Shown here in pieces: positions 51,434 to 62,020 of a stretch of 64,000 nt of DNA. Location of the stretch: contig NZ_CACTIB010000008.1 of NCBI RefSeq assembly GCF_902712995.1, positions 209,970-273,969 of the forward strand, read 5' to 3'. How positions within the stretch are numbered: position 1 is the first letter of the stretch; each line of letters begins with the position of its first letter. A program made the translations under genes and the position numbers. The stretch is from Candidatus Mycoplasma haematohominis (GTDB lineage Bacteria > Bacillota_I > Bacilli_A > Mycoplasmatales > Mycoplasmoidaceae). The notes beneath the pieces were generated by a model. The model had not been told where the DNA came from. It did no database searches and saw only the letters and a program-made list of their open reading frames with translations.

Positions 51434-52072
51434 GTAGAGGTGCTTATTTTCTTTAGTCATTCATAGAGAAGGTAGATTGTTTTTGTCTCATTTGTTGTAG
51501 CAGGCTATGTAAACATCTTTTCAGTAAGCATAGTTTTCATCATCAGTTATTGATTTTTTAGATTTTTGTTCTAATGCTTTAAATCAAGATTCTTTTGGAT
51601 TAGCATCGGGATTTATGTATTTACCATAGGCATATTTACATTCTTCTCTTAATTTTTCGATTTTTGGTAATAAAAATGGCTTGTTTTCTGGTTTTTTGGC
51701 TAAAGCTTTTTTCTGATCATCATTTTCTTTCTTGTATTTATCGTCGCCTGTTATGTTTGGTATAGCTTTATTTAAGAACTGTTCGTTCTCTTTTTCTTCT
51801 CCGATTTCAATGACTTCATTCATTCAGTAATTTGATTTAATTTTCTTGTGATCTGGACTCTTGTGGGAAAGAACTAAATCTACTCACCTATCTACTCATT
51901 CATCCCAAACTCCATCGTCATTTAGATTCTTTAGAGGTTTTAGCTTTTCTCCAAATTGATCTCAAACTCTTACTCCATATCTTCCGACGCCATCAGTTGT
52001 GGCAGCATAAGTAATTGATACGGTTCCTATGAAGAGAGCAACAAAATTAGCTCAAAAATTATTTAGTGCCAA
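51404..52072 (-). CDS. I-array paralogue I1 (222 aa)
   Basis: Not recognised; last of seven tandem genes. N-terminal anchor FVALFIGTVSITYA, then the family signature RVWDQFGEKLKPL, W-rich section with UGA (DEWVDRWVDLVLSH), NYWMNEVIEIG, REECKYAYGKYINPD, ESWFKALEQ, AYWKDVYIACYN and a variable tail. TTG start, matched by alignment with I2. Two Cys (EECKYAY and YIACYN) are invariant in the array. Confidence 0.68.
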
Positions 52073-52087
52073 ATTAATTAAGACTTT

Positions 52088-52749
52088 TTATTTTTCTTCT
52101 TTGTAGAGTTCTTTTTCTTTGTATAGCTTTAAGTTAGTTGAGCTTAATCAGCCAATAGGCATTTTGTCTACATCTCCCTCTTTAGAGCAAGCTCTAAAAA
52201 CGTCTCTCCAATATTCAAAGTTTTTTCTTTTTTGTTGTCTTTTTCTTCTAATTTAGTTCTTTGAGATGCTGAATTAAATCAAGATTTATATCAAGAACTA
52301 TCTCTGTTTATGTGTCTGCCATAGGCATATTCACACTCTTCTTGTAACTTTCTGACTCTCGATCTTATTTCTGATTTTTTACTTTGGGCATATTGAATTC
52401 TTTTTTCGTCATTTGTGCTGGAGAAATTATTCTTTTGATCGTTCCCCAAACTTTCACTTACAAAACTTAAATTGCCTGTTTGATCAATAACTTTTTCTTT
52501 TCAGTAATTGCTTTTTAATTTTTTGTTTTCGCCGCTATTTTCAGCAACAACTAACAACACTCATCTTTTTGTCCATTCGTTTCAAACTTCTTCTTCATCT
52601 AAATTTCCTATAGTCATTAAATTCTCTCCGAATTGGTCTCATACCCTTATCTCATACCCGTTTGATCCATCATTTGTAAGAGCATAGGTTGTAGATGCTG
52701 TTGCAATAAATAGAGCAGCGAAATTAACTGAAAAGCTATTTAGATCCAT
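52088..52749 (-). pseudogene. I-array paralogue I2, frameshifted near 52240
   Basis: ATG start, anchor SVNFAALFIATASTTYA, signature IRVWDQFGENL, EECEYAYGRHINRD, then TKLEEKDNKKEK. In this frame it ends soon after at TAG. A shift of one base in the A-rich tract restores NFEYWRDVFRACSK and PIGWLSSTNLKLY, the normal family C-terminus, ending at 52088. A base has apparently been lost from the A-runs (GACAACAAAAAAGAAAAAAC). Mutation, phase variation or sequencing error are all possible. Confidence 0.65.
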
Positions 52750-52844
52750 AAGAAATAAATATATACTTATGGATTTATTCTTTTACTGTAGGCATATAAA
52801 GGCGCAGGAAACTTTACAAGGAGTAGATAATTGAAAATTTGTTT

Positions 52845-53492
52845 TTAATTTTTTGTCGGATCATAATATTGCTTGTATAAATAAAGGTTTTCTTGTGATA
52901 GTCAGCCAACAGGCAGGGTTTTATTGCTTTCTTTTGGCGAACAGCCTATATATACATCACTTCAATATTTATAGTTTTCTGCATCATCGTCTTTCTTTTC
53001 TTCTCCAGTTGCTCTTCTAGATAAAGATTTGAATCAAGATCTGTCCCAGTTAATAGCTCTGTTTATGTATCTACCGTAAGCTCACTTACATTCATCCTGT
53101 AATCTTCTTACTAGATTTAATAGTTCTCCTCTTTGTGATGTTTCTTTAGCTCAATTCTTTTTTCCTGTTTCATCGCTTTTATTGCTTTTCTTTAAGGCGT
53201 CTTTACTTGATTGACCTATAACTTTATTTTTTCAATAATCAGTTTGAAGTTTCTTATCAGCAGCAGTTGAACTTGTTTCTTCGTTGTGAACTAGAGTAGC
53301 TCATTTTTTAGCCCAAAGTTTTCAATTTTCTTCATCTGTTTCTAAATTCTCTATTGGATTTAGTTCTTTATGAAATTGATCTCAGACTCTAACAGCAGTT
53401 CAATCTAGACTTTCTCCTGTAGATACATAAGTAATTGCTGAGGATCCTACAAATAGAGAAACAGCATTGATGATTATGTTGCTTGTTTTCAT
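52845..53492 (-). CDS. I-array paralogue I3 (215 aa), subtype 2
   Basis: Not recognised. Subtype 2 N-terminus MKTSNIIINAVSLFVG, then SLDWTAVRVWDQFHKEL, NWKLWAKKWATLV, DYWKNKVIGQS, QDECKWAYGRYINRA, RSWFKSLSRR, KYWSDVYIGCS and VGWLSQENLYLY. Nearly every Trp is UGA (about ten). It shares the N-terminus with I7 rather than with its direct neighbours, so the two subtypes are interleaved. Confidence 0.7.
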
Positions 53493-53554
53493 GAAAGTAA
53501 AGAAAATGTGCTATTTAAATATCTATAAATGAAGGCTAATAAGTAAAAAAGTGA

Positions 53555-54223
53555 TTATTTAGTGGATTTATATAGATTTTTAGATTCATAAATATGAATA
53601 GTTTCTTTAGATAACCAACCAAGAGGTAAATTATTATTAAGTCCTAATATAGAACAAGCTCTATAGACATCTTTTCAATATTCGTAGCTTTTCGTTAATT
53701 CTTCTCCTACTTCTACTTTAGTTCTTTTAGATATGGCGTGGAATCAAGATTTTTCGTGAGATATGTCTTTATTTACGTATCTTCCATAGGCTCATCTACA
53801 TTCATCTTGTAGTTTTTTAACTTTGTCAAATAATTCTTTCTTGCTGTTTAAAGCCAATTCTTTCTTTTTGATGTCATTGTCTTTTGAATATTTTTGTGCT
53901 TCTTCTACTTTAGGAATAGCTTTATTTAAAAACAATTCATTAGGCTTATTTGCTCCGATTTCAATAACCGTATTTTTTCAATAATCGGATGTAAGTTGTT
54001 TTTCTGCAGAACTCTTATGAGAAAGGACTAGATAAACTCATCTTTCAGTTCATCAGTCCCATTCTTCTTTATTATTTAGATCATCTATTTTTCTTAAATT
54101 ACTTCCAAATTGATCTCATACTCGGATTGCATAGCCATCTGTGCTGTCTGTAAAGGCGTAAGTAGTAGATACTGTACCTATAAATAAAGCGGCAAAGTTA
54201 GTTGCGAAACTGTTTAGTCCCAT
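53555..54223 (-). CDS. I-array paralogue I4 (222 aa), subtype 1
   Basis: Not recognised. MGLNSFATNFAALFIGTVST anchor, IRVWDQFGSNLRKIDDL, DWWTERWVYLVLSHKS, DYWKNTVIEIG, FLNKAIPKVEEAQ, QDECRWAYGRYVNKD, KSWFHAISKR, EYWKDVYRACS, LGWLSKETIHIY. Shares FLNKAIP and VIEIG with I1, suggesting a recent common origin. About ten UGA Trp. Confidence 0.7.
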
Positions 54224-54237
54224 AATAAGAATTACCT

Positions 54238-54897
54238 TTACTTAATGTTTTTTGTATGTATATGTTTCATACTTTCAGATAGCCATCCAGCAGGAAGAAG
54301 CTCGTTGCTTCCTGTGTTAGAGCAAGCTATATAGACATCATTTCAGTAGTCATAATTGCTGTTTTTATCTTTTGATCATTCCTGTTTATTTCTATCTCTT
54401 AAAGATAATGCTTTAAGTCAAGACTTATCTCAAGAACTATCTTTATTTATGTACCTGCTATATGCAAATTTACACTCCTCTCTTAGTCTTTCTATTTGTG
54501 ATTTAACGTAATCTTTATTTTCTGGTTTTTTGGCTGCTGCAATTCTTTCATCATCTGCATTTTTAGAATGATCAGTTGTAGTTTTGCCACTTTTATCGTT
54601 TAAGAACTTTTCATTCTCTGTTTCTTTAATAACTTGTTGTCTTCAATAATCACTTTTTAGAACCTTTTTGTATTGGTTAACGTTGTTATATGTGTGTTGG
54701 GAAAGCACTAAGATAACTCACCTATCCACTCAAGCACTTCAATTCTCATCTAGATCATCAATTTTCTTTAACTTGTCGCCAAATTGATCTCAAACTCTTA
54801 CTGCATAGCCATCTGTGCCGTCTGTAAGTGCATAGGTGGTTGATACTGTACCTATAAATAAAGCTGCTAAGTTAGCAGAAAAACTATCTAGTTGCAA
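54238..54897 (-). CDS. I-array paralogue I5 (219 aa), subtype 1
   Basis: Not recognised. TTG start (LQLDSFSANLAALFIGTVST), VRVWDQFGDKLKKIDDLD, VDRWVILVLSQHT, DYWRQQVIKETENEKFLN, REECKFAYSRYINKD, KSWLKALSLR, DYWNDVYIACSN, PAGWLSESMKHIH. The start aligns with I2 and I4, supporting TTG. 228 bases separate it from I6, the largest gap in the array, so a separate promoter may lie there. Confidence 0.7.
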
Positions 54898-55125
54898 AAT
54901 GAGGGAGGTTCTTTATTTTTTGTATATGAAGTGTTTTTTCTTCTGTTATCTCAGATAGTGCTTTTATATAACTGAATAGATTCGTCTGATAATCGGTCTG
55001 TACGCAAAAAATTACTTTTTTCTACTTAAGTATGAGAGATATATACACAATTTAGATGTTTACAGTTTACTTTTGCCATCCGATTTTTCTGTTTAATTTT
55101 TTTGAATTTGATGAGTAAAAAATTT

Positions 55126-55878
55126 TTATCTAGAGGCTTGTGTAGTTGAACTACTAGATTCTTGGGATTTTTCAGTGGTTTTTACTTTTGGAGAAAAGTA
55201 TGATTGGTGGAGATGCATAGTGTCTTTTGCTAATCAACCTGGAGGCAATGGATCATTTACTCCCGATAGGGAGCAAGCAACATAAACATCATTTCAATAT
55301 TTCCAGTTTTCTTCTTGGTCTTCTTTAATTTCTTTTCCGGTTCTGATAAATCATGAATTAAGTCATGATCTATTTGATTTCTGAGATCTGTTTATATATC
55401 TGCCGTAAGCTCACTTACATTCGTCTTGTAGTTTTTTTACTTTAGGGTATAGAAATTTTTTATTTTTTATTTGTTTAGCTCATTCTTGTTTTTTGTCATC
55501 GTTTGCTTTGGTGTAAGGGTTTTTATTTGCATCTTGTTCTGTGTAACTTATTGCTTCTGTAATGTTCAGTACTTTATTTAAGAACTTTTCATTATTTCTT
55601 TCTGATCCTATTTCAATTACTACGTTTCTTCAATACTCTGACTTTAGCTGTTTTTTCTCTTCGCTTTTATGTGACACGACAAGTAAGACTCATTTACTTA
55701 CCCATTCATCTCAGACTGATTTCTTGTTTAAATCATCTATTTTTCTTAGGTATTCTGAATATTGGTCTCATACTCTTACAGCATAGAAATCAAGACTTTC
55801 GCCTGCAAGGGCAAAAGCGGTACAAGATGTTCCTATGAATGAAAAAAATAGGTTTGTGATGAAGCCGTTTAGTCCCAA
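55126..55878 (-). CDS. I-array paralogue I6 (250 aa), subtype 1, longest member
   Basis: Not recognised. TTG start (GLNGFITNLFFSFIGTS), FYAVRVWDQYSEYLRKIDDL, DEWVSKWVLLVVSHKS, EYWRNVVIEIGSE, FLNKVLNITEA, QDECKWAYGRYINRS, RSWLNSWFIRTG, KYWNDVYVACSLSG, PPGWLAKDTMHLH, then an extra Ser/Thr-rich tail (EKSQESSSSTTQASR) absent in others. It combines a subtype 1 N-terminus with a FYAVRVWDQ block closer to subtype 2 (GESLD before it), hinting at recombination between members. Confidence 0.7.
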
Positions 55879-56074
55879 TGAGATGTTAAAAAATTATTTC
55901 TTATTTTTTTTATTCTTGTAGGTATTGTTTTTTTATAAATATTTGTTGTTTTTTGGTTGTTATCTACTTGATGCGTCTTTCTTGTTACTTTTTTGTAAAA
56001 AAGCTATAGGTAGATTGTTTGAATATTTGTATTTTTTGTTCTTGTGCAACTAAAGAAAAGGAGATAGAAATTTA

Positions 56075-56713
56075 TTATTTTGTTGCTGGTGGATTGTATC
56101 ATTGCGAGTATAGACGGGCATTTTCTTTAGATAATCATCCTACTGGTAAGGTTGTTGGACTGGTTGATTTTTGGCAGGCTGTGTATACATCTTTTCAGTA
56201 TTCGTAGTTTTTGTCATCTTCGTTGGGTTGTTCTGGATCTCTTCTAGATAGAGATTTGAATCATGATCTATCTCAATTAGGAGCTCTGTTTATATATCTT
56301 CCATAAGCTCATTTACATTCGTCTTGTAGTTTCTTTACTAGTTCTAGTATGGCGCTTCTTTCTTCTGGTTTTTTGGCTCATGTTTTTTTCTGTTCATCTC
56401 CACTCTGTCCACTTGCATCTAAAGCGGTTTTACTTTCTGTTCCTATAACTTTATTTTTTCAATAATCGGATTTAAGATTTTTGGGATCACTTGTTGAATC
56501 TTTTTTTAACGTCAATTCTGCTCATCTTTCTGCTCAAGTGTTTCAATTAGCATCATCTTTTTCTAAATCTCCAATTCAATTTAGATCTTGATAAAACTGG
56601 TCTCAGACTCTTACAGCTGTTCAGTCTAGACTTTCTCCTGTACATATATATGTAATTGCTGAGGTTCCTACGAATATAGAAACAGCGTTAATTATTATGT
56701 TGCTGGTTTTCAT
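56075..56713 (-). CDS. I-array paralogue I7 (212 aa), subtype 2, first gene of the array
   Basis: Not recognised. MKTSNIIINAVSIFVGTSAI, SLDWTAVRVWDQFYQDL, NWNTWAERWAEL, DYWKNKVIGTES, QDECKWAYGRYINRAP, RSWFKSLSRRD, EYWKDVYTACQ, VGWLSKENARLY. Closely similar to I3 along its length. About fourteen Trp, nearly all UGA. Being at the upstream end, it may carry the array's main promoter in the 455-base region beyond. Confidence 0.7.
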
Positions 56714-57168
56714 GGTTAGTTATTTATTGATGATTGTGGAATCTTATATTCATAGTTCTCGTAATAGATTTACTTAAAGTAACTATTTGTATGTTTTTGT
56801 TGTTCTCCATTTAGTTAGGTTTATTTAGATTCTTGGTTGCTTTAGTGGTGAGTAGTTTTTAGTTGATATAGGTGTTTTTTTATTGTTCTTATAGAAAGTT
56901 TTGAGTTGAAAACTGTCTGGAGTTTTTATCAAGAAAGTATTGAAATTCAAGGCGAAAAATATTATGTTCGTTAGATAAGCGAGATTAAAAGAGGATATTT
57001 AGAAAATAGTTAAATAAAGACATTGTTGTAGGGATTAAATAATATTGTTAAACTTGGTGTAATAATATGTGTAGAGATTAGTAATTTGGATTTTTATGTA
57101 TTTGACAGAGATCATTAATTCTTGCTATTAGCTTTCTAGTTGTGTTCTAGTAGTTAAGAGTGTTGTTT
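56714..57168. other. Non-coding divergent region
   Basis: About 455 AT-rich bases between the start of the minus-strand I array and the next plus-strand gene. I see no frame worth calling. It must contain promoters for both directions; TTGACA (57110-57115) upstream of the plus-strand gene is the only good -35-like match. Confidence 0.4.
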
Positions 57169-57540
57169 ATGAGTTCTAGTTTTTTAAGTGATATGTCTTG
57201 GCTGTTTCTATTCGTGCTGTTCTTTGCAGTTTGTTTTTTTATTGGAATAAACAATATTGTTTTCAATAGAGAGAATCCTCAAAAGAGGAAAAAACATTTG
57301 TGATTTACTCTTTGGATGCTTTTATGTTCTTTACTGTGCCTTCCTTCTTTATGCGATGAGAGTTTTTCTTTTTTATTTCAACTTCAATTTAGAGGAGCTT
57401 ATGCAATTAGTAAGTTTTTTATTTTGTGGGGATTAATAATATTTGATGTCTGTTTATTTTTCCTTTTATGGAAGTGGATTTTAGAGAACAAAAGGGAGAT
57501 TGAAAGTATGAAAGAAAAGGGTGAAAGGATTAATAATTAA
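57169..57540 (+). CDS. Three-TM hypothetical membrane protein (123 aa)
   Basis: Not recognised. Hydrophobic segments WLFLFVLFFAVCFFIGI, WFTLWMLLCSLLCLPSLC and ILWGLIIFDVCLFFLLW, then a charged C-terminus KREIESMKEKGERINN. Five Cys lie within or next to the TM segments. Mostly UGG Trp with one UGA. 65 bases before the large coiled-coil gene, perhaps co-transcribed. Confidence 0.6.
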
Positions 57541-57605
57541 TGTCGCTGTAGTGCTTGGTTTTTTTGATTTTGTTATTATGCCTGAGAAATATTTTTTAGG
57601 CATAT

Positions 57606-59021
57606 ATGAAATTGAATTTAGAGGCCTTAATTGAGAGACTTAAGGTAGAGGTATCTGATATTGAATCTATTCTTGATAGAGAAAAGATAGCTGAAGCTGA
57701 GAGAACAGGAGTACTGGATGAAGGTTGGTTGCTTAAACATATTAGAGATGGAAAGAAAGCAAAGGCAAGTAGTGATGTTACTGAGAAGTTAGGTTGCCTT
57801 TCTACTTCTTTAGTAGATGGTTCTCTTACTTCTTTAGTTGGTTGTTTTAGGGATTTCGATAGTTTTATTTCTGGTAGCGTGAGCACTTTCTTATTGGATG
57901 AAGAAAAGATTAGCAAAATAATTTTTGATTATTTATTGGAGTCTAGAAGTAAAGATTTTGCAGGGATTAAGGAAAGTGTTGAAGCTTCTAAGAAGTTTTG
58001 GGAGTCTGAAATAGATGAGTTGTCTAGAGCGAAGGAAAAGGATATAGATAGTTGTTATCTGCAGTTGATTAGTGCTGTTAGGGATTTCAGTGATGATAGT
58101 TATCAAAGATTGGGCTCTACTGTCAAGAATCAGATGGATAAGTTTAAGGAGGAGAGTCGCAGAGCCGCTAAAACTCAGAAAGAGTTATGGGGAGATTGTA
58201 TTCATGATGTTCTGAAGGGGAAAGTAGAGAAATGGGAGCAAGAAGGAAGAAGTTTGAATTTAGAGGAGAAAGAATTTGAGCTTACTAATGAGGAAAAAGA
58301 AGTTGTTAAGGAAAAGATTAAATCGGCATTGAAGGATGATGTTGCTAATCAAAGAAGAATTAGAAAAGAGACAATGGATGTTCTTTCTGGTGAGGTGCTT
58401 GGAGTTAGTGGTAGTGATAAGGTAGTTGAGTTTTTGGAAGGAGTAAGTGTTATTTCTAGAGAAGATAAAGATTTACTTGGTTCTTTGGCTAAGGATGACT
58501 ATTTGACTTCAGAAGAAATTAAGAGAAGTGTATTGGGGCAAGATGCTGATTTGTATAAGTTTTCTAGATTGAAAAGTGAGATGCATGTTCTTGAGAATGA
58601 TTATCAGAGAAAACTGGATGAGATCTATGAAAGTAATATGTGGAAGTTTTGTAATGGGGGTTGATGATCTCCTTTTTCACATGTAATTAGTTTTGGTTTC
58701 TGTAGTGGATATTCGGCAGTTATTGCTTTAGTTTCTCTATACAACAATAATCAAGAGTTATTTAGAAAGATAGCTACTTGAGCTACTATAGTTGCAGTGT
58801 TTGCTGGTTCTGCTCTTCTTTTCTGGAAAGCGAGACTTCCTTTTGTTGGCGTTTTGGCGGCTCAAGGTATAGTTGAGTCATTTAATTGCGCTTTAAGAGA
58901 GATTTCTTATGGGAATTGTGATCCTTTGGAACTTGTATATGATGTGTTAACTATTTTTGCTGAGGGAATTGTTAAGAATTTTTTTGAGAAATTAATGGAA
59001 TTTAAGAGAGCTGTACAGTAG
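57606..59021 (+). CDS. Long coiled-coil protein with C-terminal membrane segments (471 aa)
   Basis: Not recognised. Residues 1-350 are highly charged and helical (LEALIERLKVEVSDIESILD, KKFWESEIDELSRAKEKD, KEKIKSALKDDVANQRRIR). The C-terminal ~120 residues hold hydrophobic segments (VISFGFCSGYSAVIALVSL, ATIVAVFAGSALLFW, PFVGVLAAQGIVESF) and an amphipathic end. There is no N-terminal signal, so the coiled-coil part should be cytosolic with the C-terminus in the membrane, opposite to the anchored paralogues around it. Six of its nine Trp codons are UGG, unlike core genes. Role unknown; structural, cytoskeletal or toxin-like are all guesses. Confidence 0.65.
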
Positions 59022-59118
59022 ATTTGTTTGGTTTTTTGAGATTTATTTTTGATAGTCATTTATAGATAGTTCTTGTTTCTATAATGGCAGCCACTTTTTT
59101 GGATACTAAGGTGGTGTT

Positions 59119-60228
59119 ATGAAGGTATTTAACTATTTCTTTAATAAATATGGGATACCTGTATTGTTTGTTGGTTCTACTGGAGTTGGAGTAAAGCTAT
59201 ATTTTAGGAATATAGAGTTTGTTTTAGTTTCTGATAGTGGTTTTGTAGAAGTCTTATTGCCCTATAGCTTTTCTAGCGAGTTAACTAATAAGAAATATAA
59301 GGTTGTTACTAATGATACTTCTGATGACATAGTTCTTAATATTATGTCTCAGAGGTTGTTCCCTAATAAGACACAGAATTTTGATTATTCAGAAGGGCAG
59401 ATATTTGAAGGCAGTAAGAAGATTTCTTTTACTGTTAAGAAATTAGAAATTAAAGACAAGAAACAAGAGTTAACTATCTTAGAAAAACCAGATAAGAAGT
59501 TTGTAAATGAATATAAAGAAGCTTGTATTAAAGCTTTAGCGGTTGAATATAGAGTAAATGAGAGTGATAAAGATAAGAAAGAAAAAGCAGAGAGTCAATT
59601 AGCTAGGTTGAGGGAATGATGTACTGAGCCAACTATAAAGGATGTTTTAGGTAGACATAAGTTTCAATTATTGACTGAGACCAATAAAGGAATCATTGAT
59701 GATGATTGGAAAGATGTAATAGCTGGAGGTTGGTTTAAGAAGAAAGGAGATACTAAATATTGAGAAAAACAATCTTTTATTTCTGAAAGTGAGATTGAAA
59801 GTTTTTTAGGAGGTAAAGAAAAATTGAATGGAGAAGGTATCAAGAGCAAGACAGATGTAACTGATGAACAAGTAAGTAAATTTAAAAAGAAATGTCAAGA
59901 AATATTAGAGAAACCATTTACTAGAAAAACTTTTTATGCTCCAACTATGTTTTGGAAAGAAATGGATCCTAAAGAGAAGGATGGTATAGATGAATTCCAA
60001 GAAGCAGCTTTATTTTGTTCTAAACCTATGAAAGTTGATGATTATGTAGATAAATCTATGCAAGGATTGCCTAAGTCAAGCTTCAGTGAAGCAGATAAGA
60101 AAGATTATTGTTATGTAGAAAAAGGAATAAAAGAATATAAAAATCTGAAAACTAATGGACCTATAGAGGGAAAATCTTTCTGATGTGCTGTTAAGTTACT
60201 CTACGATAAAAACAAGCATTCTAAATAG
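59119..60228 (+). CDS. E-family surface-like paralogue E2 (369 aa), divergent
   Basis: Not recognised. It aligns with E1/E3/E4 over the ectodomain: DIVLNIMSQRLFPNKTQNF, QELTILEKPDKKF, SQLARLREWCTEP, VLGRHKFQLL, VIAGGWFKKKGDTKYW, IDEFQEAALFCSKP, YCYVEKG, GKSFWCAVKLLY. The N-terminal anchor differs (FNYFFNKYGIPVLFVGSTGV) and the variable spacer is missing. Its upstream region has a TATAAT (59080-59085) but not the TAGATTTGGT repeat. It uses more UGG Trp than the others, consistent with an older branch. Confidence 0.72.
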
Positions 60229-60331
60229 AACATAAAAGCTTTTTCTTTCGCTACAAATTTTCTTTTTTTAGTAAGTTTTTGAAAAAAATAAGAGAAGCTT
60301 TTTATGATGGTCGCCACTTTCCTAAAAAACA

Positions 60332-61501
60332 ATGTCTATATTCTCAACTATTGTTAAGGCTTTAGCAGCTACTGGAGTTTTATCTGGAGCAGCAGGTGTA
60401 GGTTCCAAAATATATTTAAAAAATGGTCATGGTTTTGGAACCATGGATGTGGTTTCTAATTCTCTTGCTCCAGCATCTGAAAATGAAAATACTTCAGAAC
60501 AGTCAAGTCAAAACCAAAGTGAATCTCAAGCAGCAACTAATTCAAGCACTTCTAATCAGGAAACATTTGGTTCTAAATTGCAATCTAGTCGTTTTACTTT
60601 GGTAGATAACAGTACAAGCGATGATGTCATTCTGAACATCATTATGGAAAGAATGGATCCTACTAAGGATAAATTGACTTACAACAATAAACAAAGATTC
60701 CAGGAGAATCCAAAAGTTGATTTTTTAACTAAGACATTTTCTAGTTCTGTAGGAGGAGTTAGTTATTCATTGACCGTATTGCAGAAACCAAATAAATCTG
60801 TAGTAGAGCCTTGGAAAAAAGCATGTATTGAGGCTCTTAAGAAGCCATATGTAGATGATTCAACAGGAACTAAAGTTAACTACAATGAGTTGGCAAGATT
60901 GAGAGAATGATGCACTATTCCAACTATTGAAGATGTTTTAAAAAGACATAAATTAACTCCTTTAAGTACTGATGTTTCTCAGACAAAGGATGATGAGACA
61001 TGGAAAGAGGTAATAGCTGGAGGTTGGTTTAAGAAAGATGGAGAAACTAAATATTGAGATAAACAATCCTTTATTACTTCTACTCAGTTAAGTGATTTAG
61101 TTGGGACAGATGGGATTTCCGAGAAATCATCAATTGATTCTTCAAAGATAGATATTTTTAAGAATAGATGTAAAGATGTTTTGGCAAAGCCTTTCTTAAG
61201 AACTAATTTCTATTTAACAAAGGAATTTATAGATGGAATTGCTGATTCTGATAGTCCAAAACCAACAGTAGATGAGTTTCAAGAGGCAGCATTATTTTGT
61301 GTTAAGCCTTTTAAAGCTTCTGAATATATAACTCTTTCTCTGCAAGGTCAAGTCAGTTCCACTTTAGCTACTAAGACAAATGACTATTGCTATATTTCGG
61401 ATACTAATGATAGAGATACTTGAACAACTAATAATCCTTTGGGAGGTAAGTCTTTCTGATGTGCGGTAAAAAGTTTATATGTTCCAAAAACATCTAGATA
61501 A
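60332..61501 (+). CDS. E-family surface-like paralogue E3 (389 aa)
   Basis: Not recognised. MSIFSTIVKALAATGVLSGA anchor, GHGFGTMDVVS, then a long Ser/Gln/Asn-rich spacer (EQSSQNQSESQAATNSSTSN). Ectodomain blocks: VILNIIMERMDPTKDKLTY, YSLTVLQKPN, YNELARLREWCTIP, VLKRHKLTPLSTD, VIAGGWFKKDGETKYW, VDEFQEAALFCVKP, LGGKSFWCAVKSLY. It lacks the 10-bp inverted repeat upstream. The spacer difference from E1 and E4 marks where variation is concentrated. Confidence 0.75.
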
Positions 61502-61595
61502 AGGTCTATTTTTATTATTTTTCTATTTAAAAAATTTTTTTATTCATTTTTTTAACTTTGTAGCTAAAATAATTTTCGTAAATTATTAATTAATT

Positions 61596-61871
61596 ATGTT
61601 TTTTCTTGATTCATTCCCTTGTGGAACAGTTTGTGATTCATATCCTCATATATCTGAAATCTTTTCTGATGCAGAAAAAGATGAAAGATATGCTGAAGAA
61701 GGGCCTAAGAAACCTGGCAGATGTCTTCTAGACAGTTACAGAGAAACAGAAGAAGAAAAACAAAAACCAAGAAAACTATGTTGAAAAAATTTAAATCTGA
61801 AAGATGGAGATCAAACTTGAGTAACTAAAACAAGATATTCTTCTAGATTAGCAGATTATTGTCAAGAGTAG
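61596..61871 (+). CDS. 91-aa Cys-containing protein D, copy 2 of 3
   Basis: Not recognised. The protein is identical to copy 1. The DNA differs from copy 1 at four third positions (Ile ATT/ATC, Pro CCA/CCT, Gly GGT/GGC, Ala GCT/GCA), all synonymous. It sits between E3 and E4. Confidence 0.75.
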
Positions 61872-61978
61872 TTGAATTGTTTTAGTTTTTTCAAGCTAAT
61901 TCATTCAATTTGTATTTTTCTTTTTTAAGTCCTATATTTCTATTTTTTTGAGATCTTTTTAAAGTAGTCATTTCAAAA

Positions 61979-62013
61979 TAGATTTGGTTTCTATAATCCC
62001 GGGACCAAATCTA
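61979..62013 (+). promoter_or_regulatory. Inverted repeat framing the -10 box of E4
   Basis: TAGATTTGGT-N15-ACCAAATCTA, with arms identical to the element before E1. TATAAT is at 61992-61997 in the spacer; the inner end reads CCCGGG instead of GCCGAG. The ATG follows 7 bases later. Confidence 0.6.
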
Positions 62014-62020
62014 AAAAACA

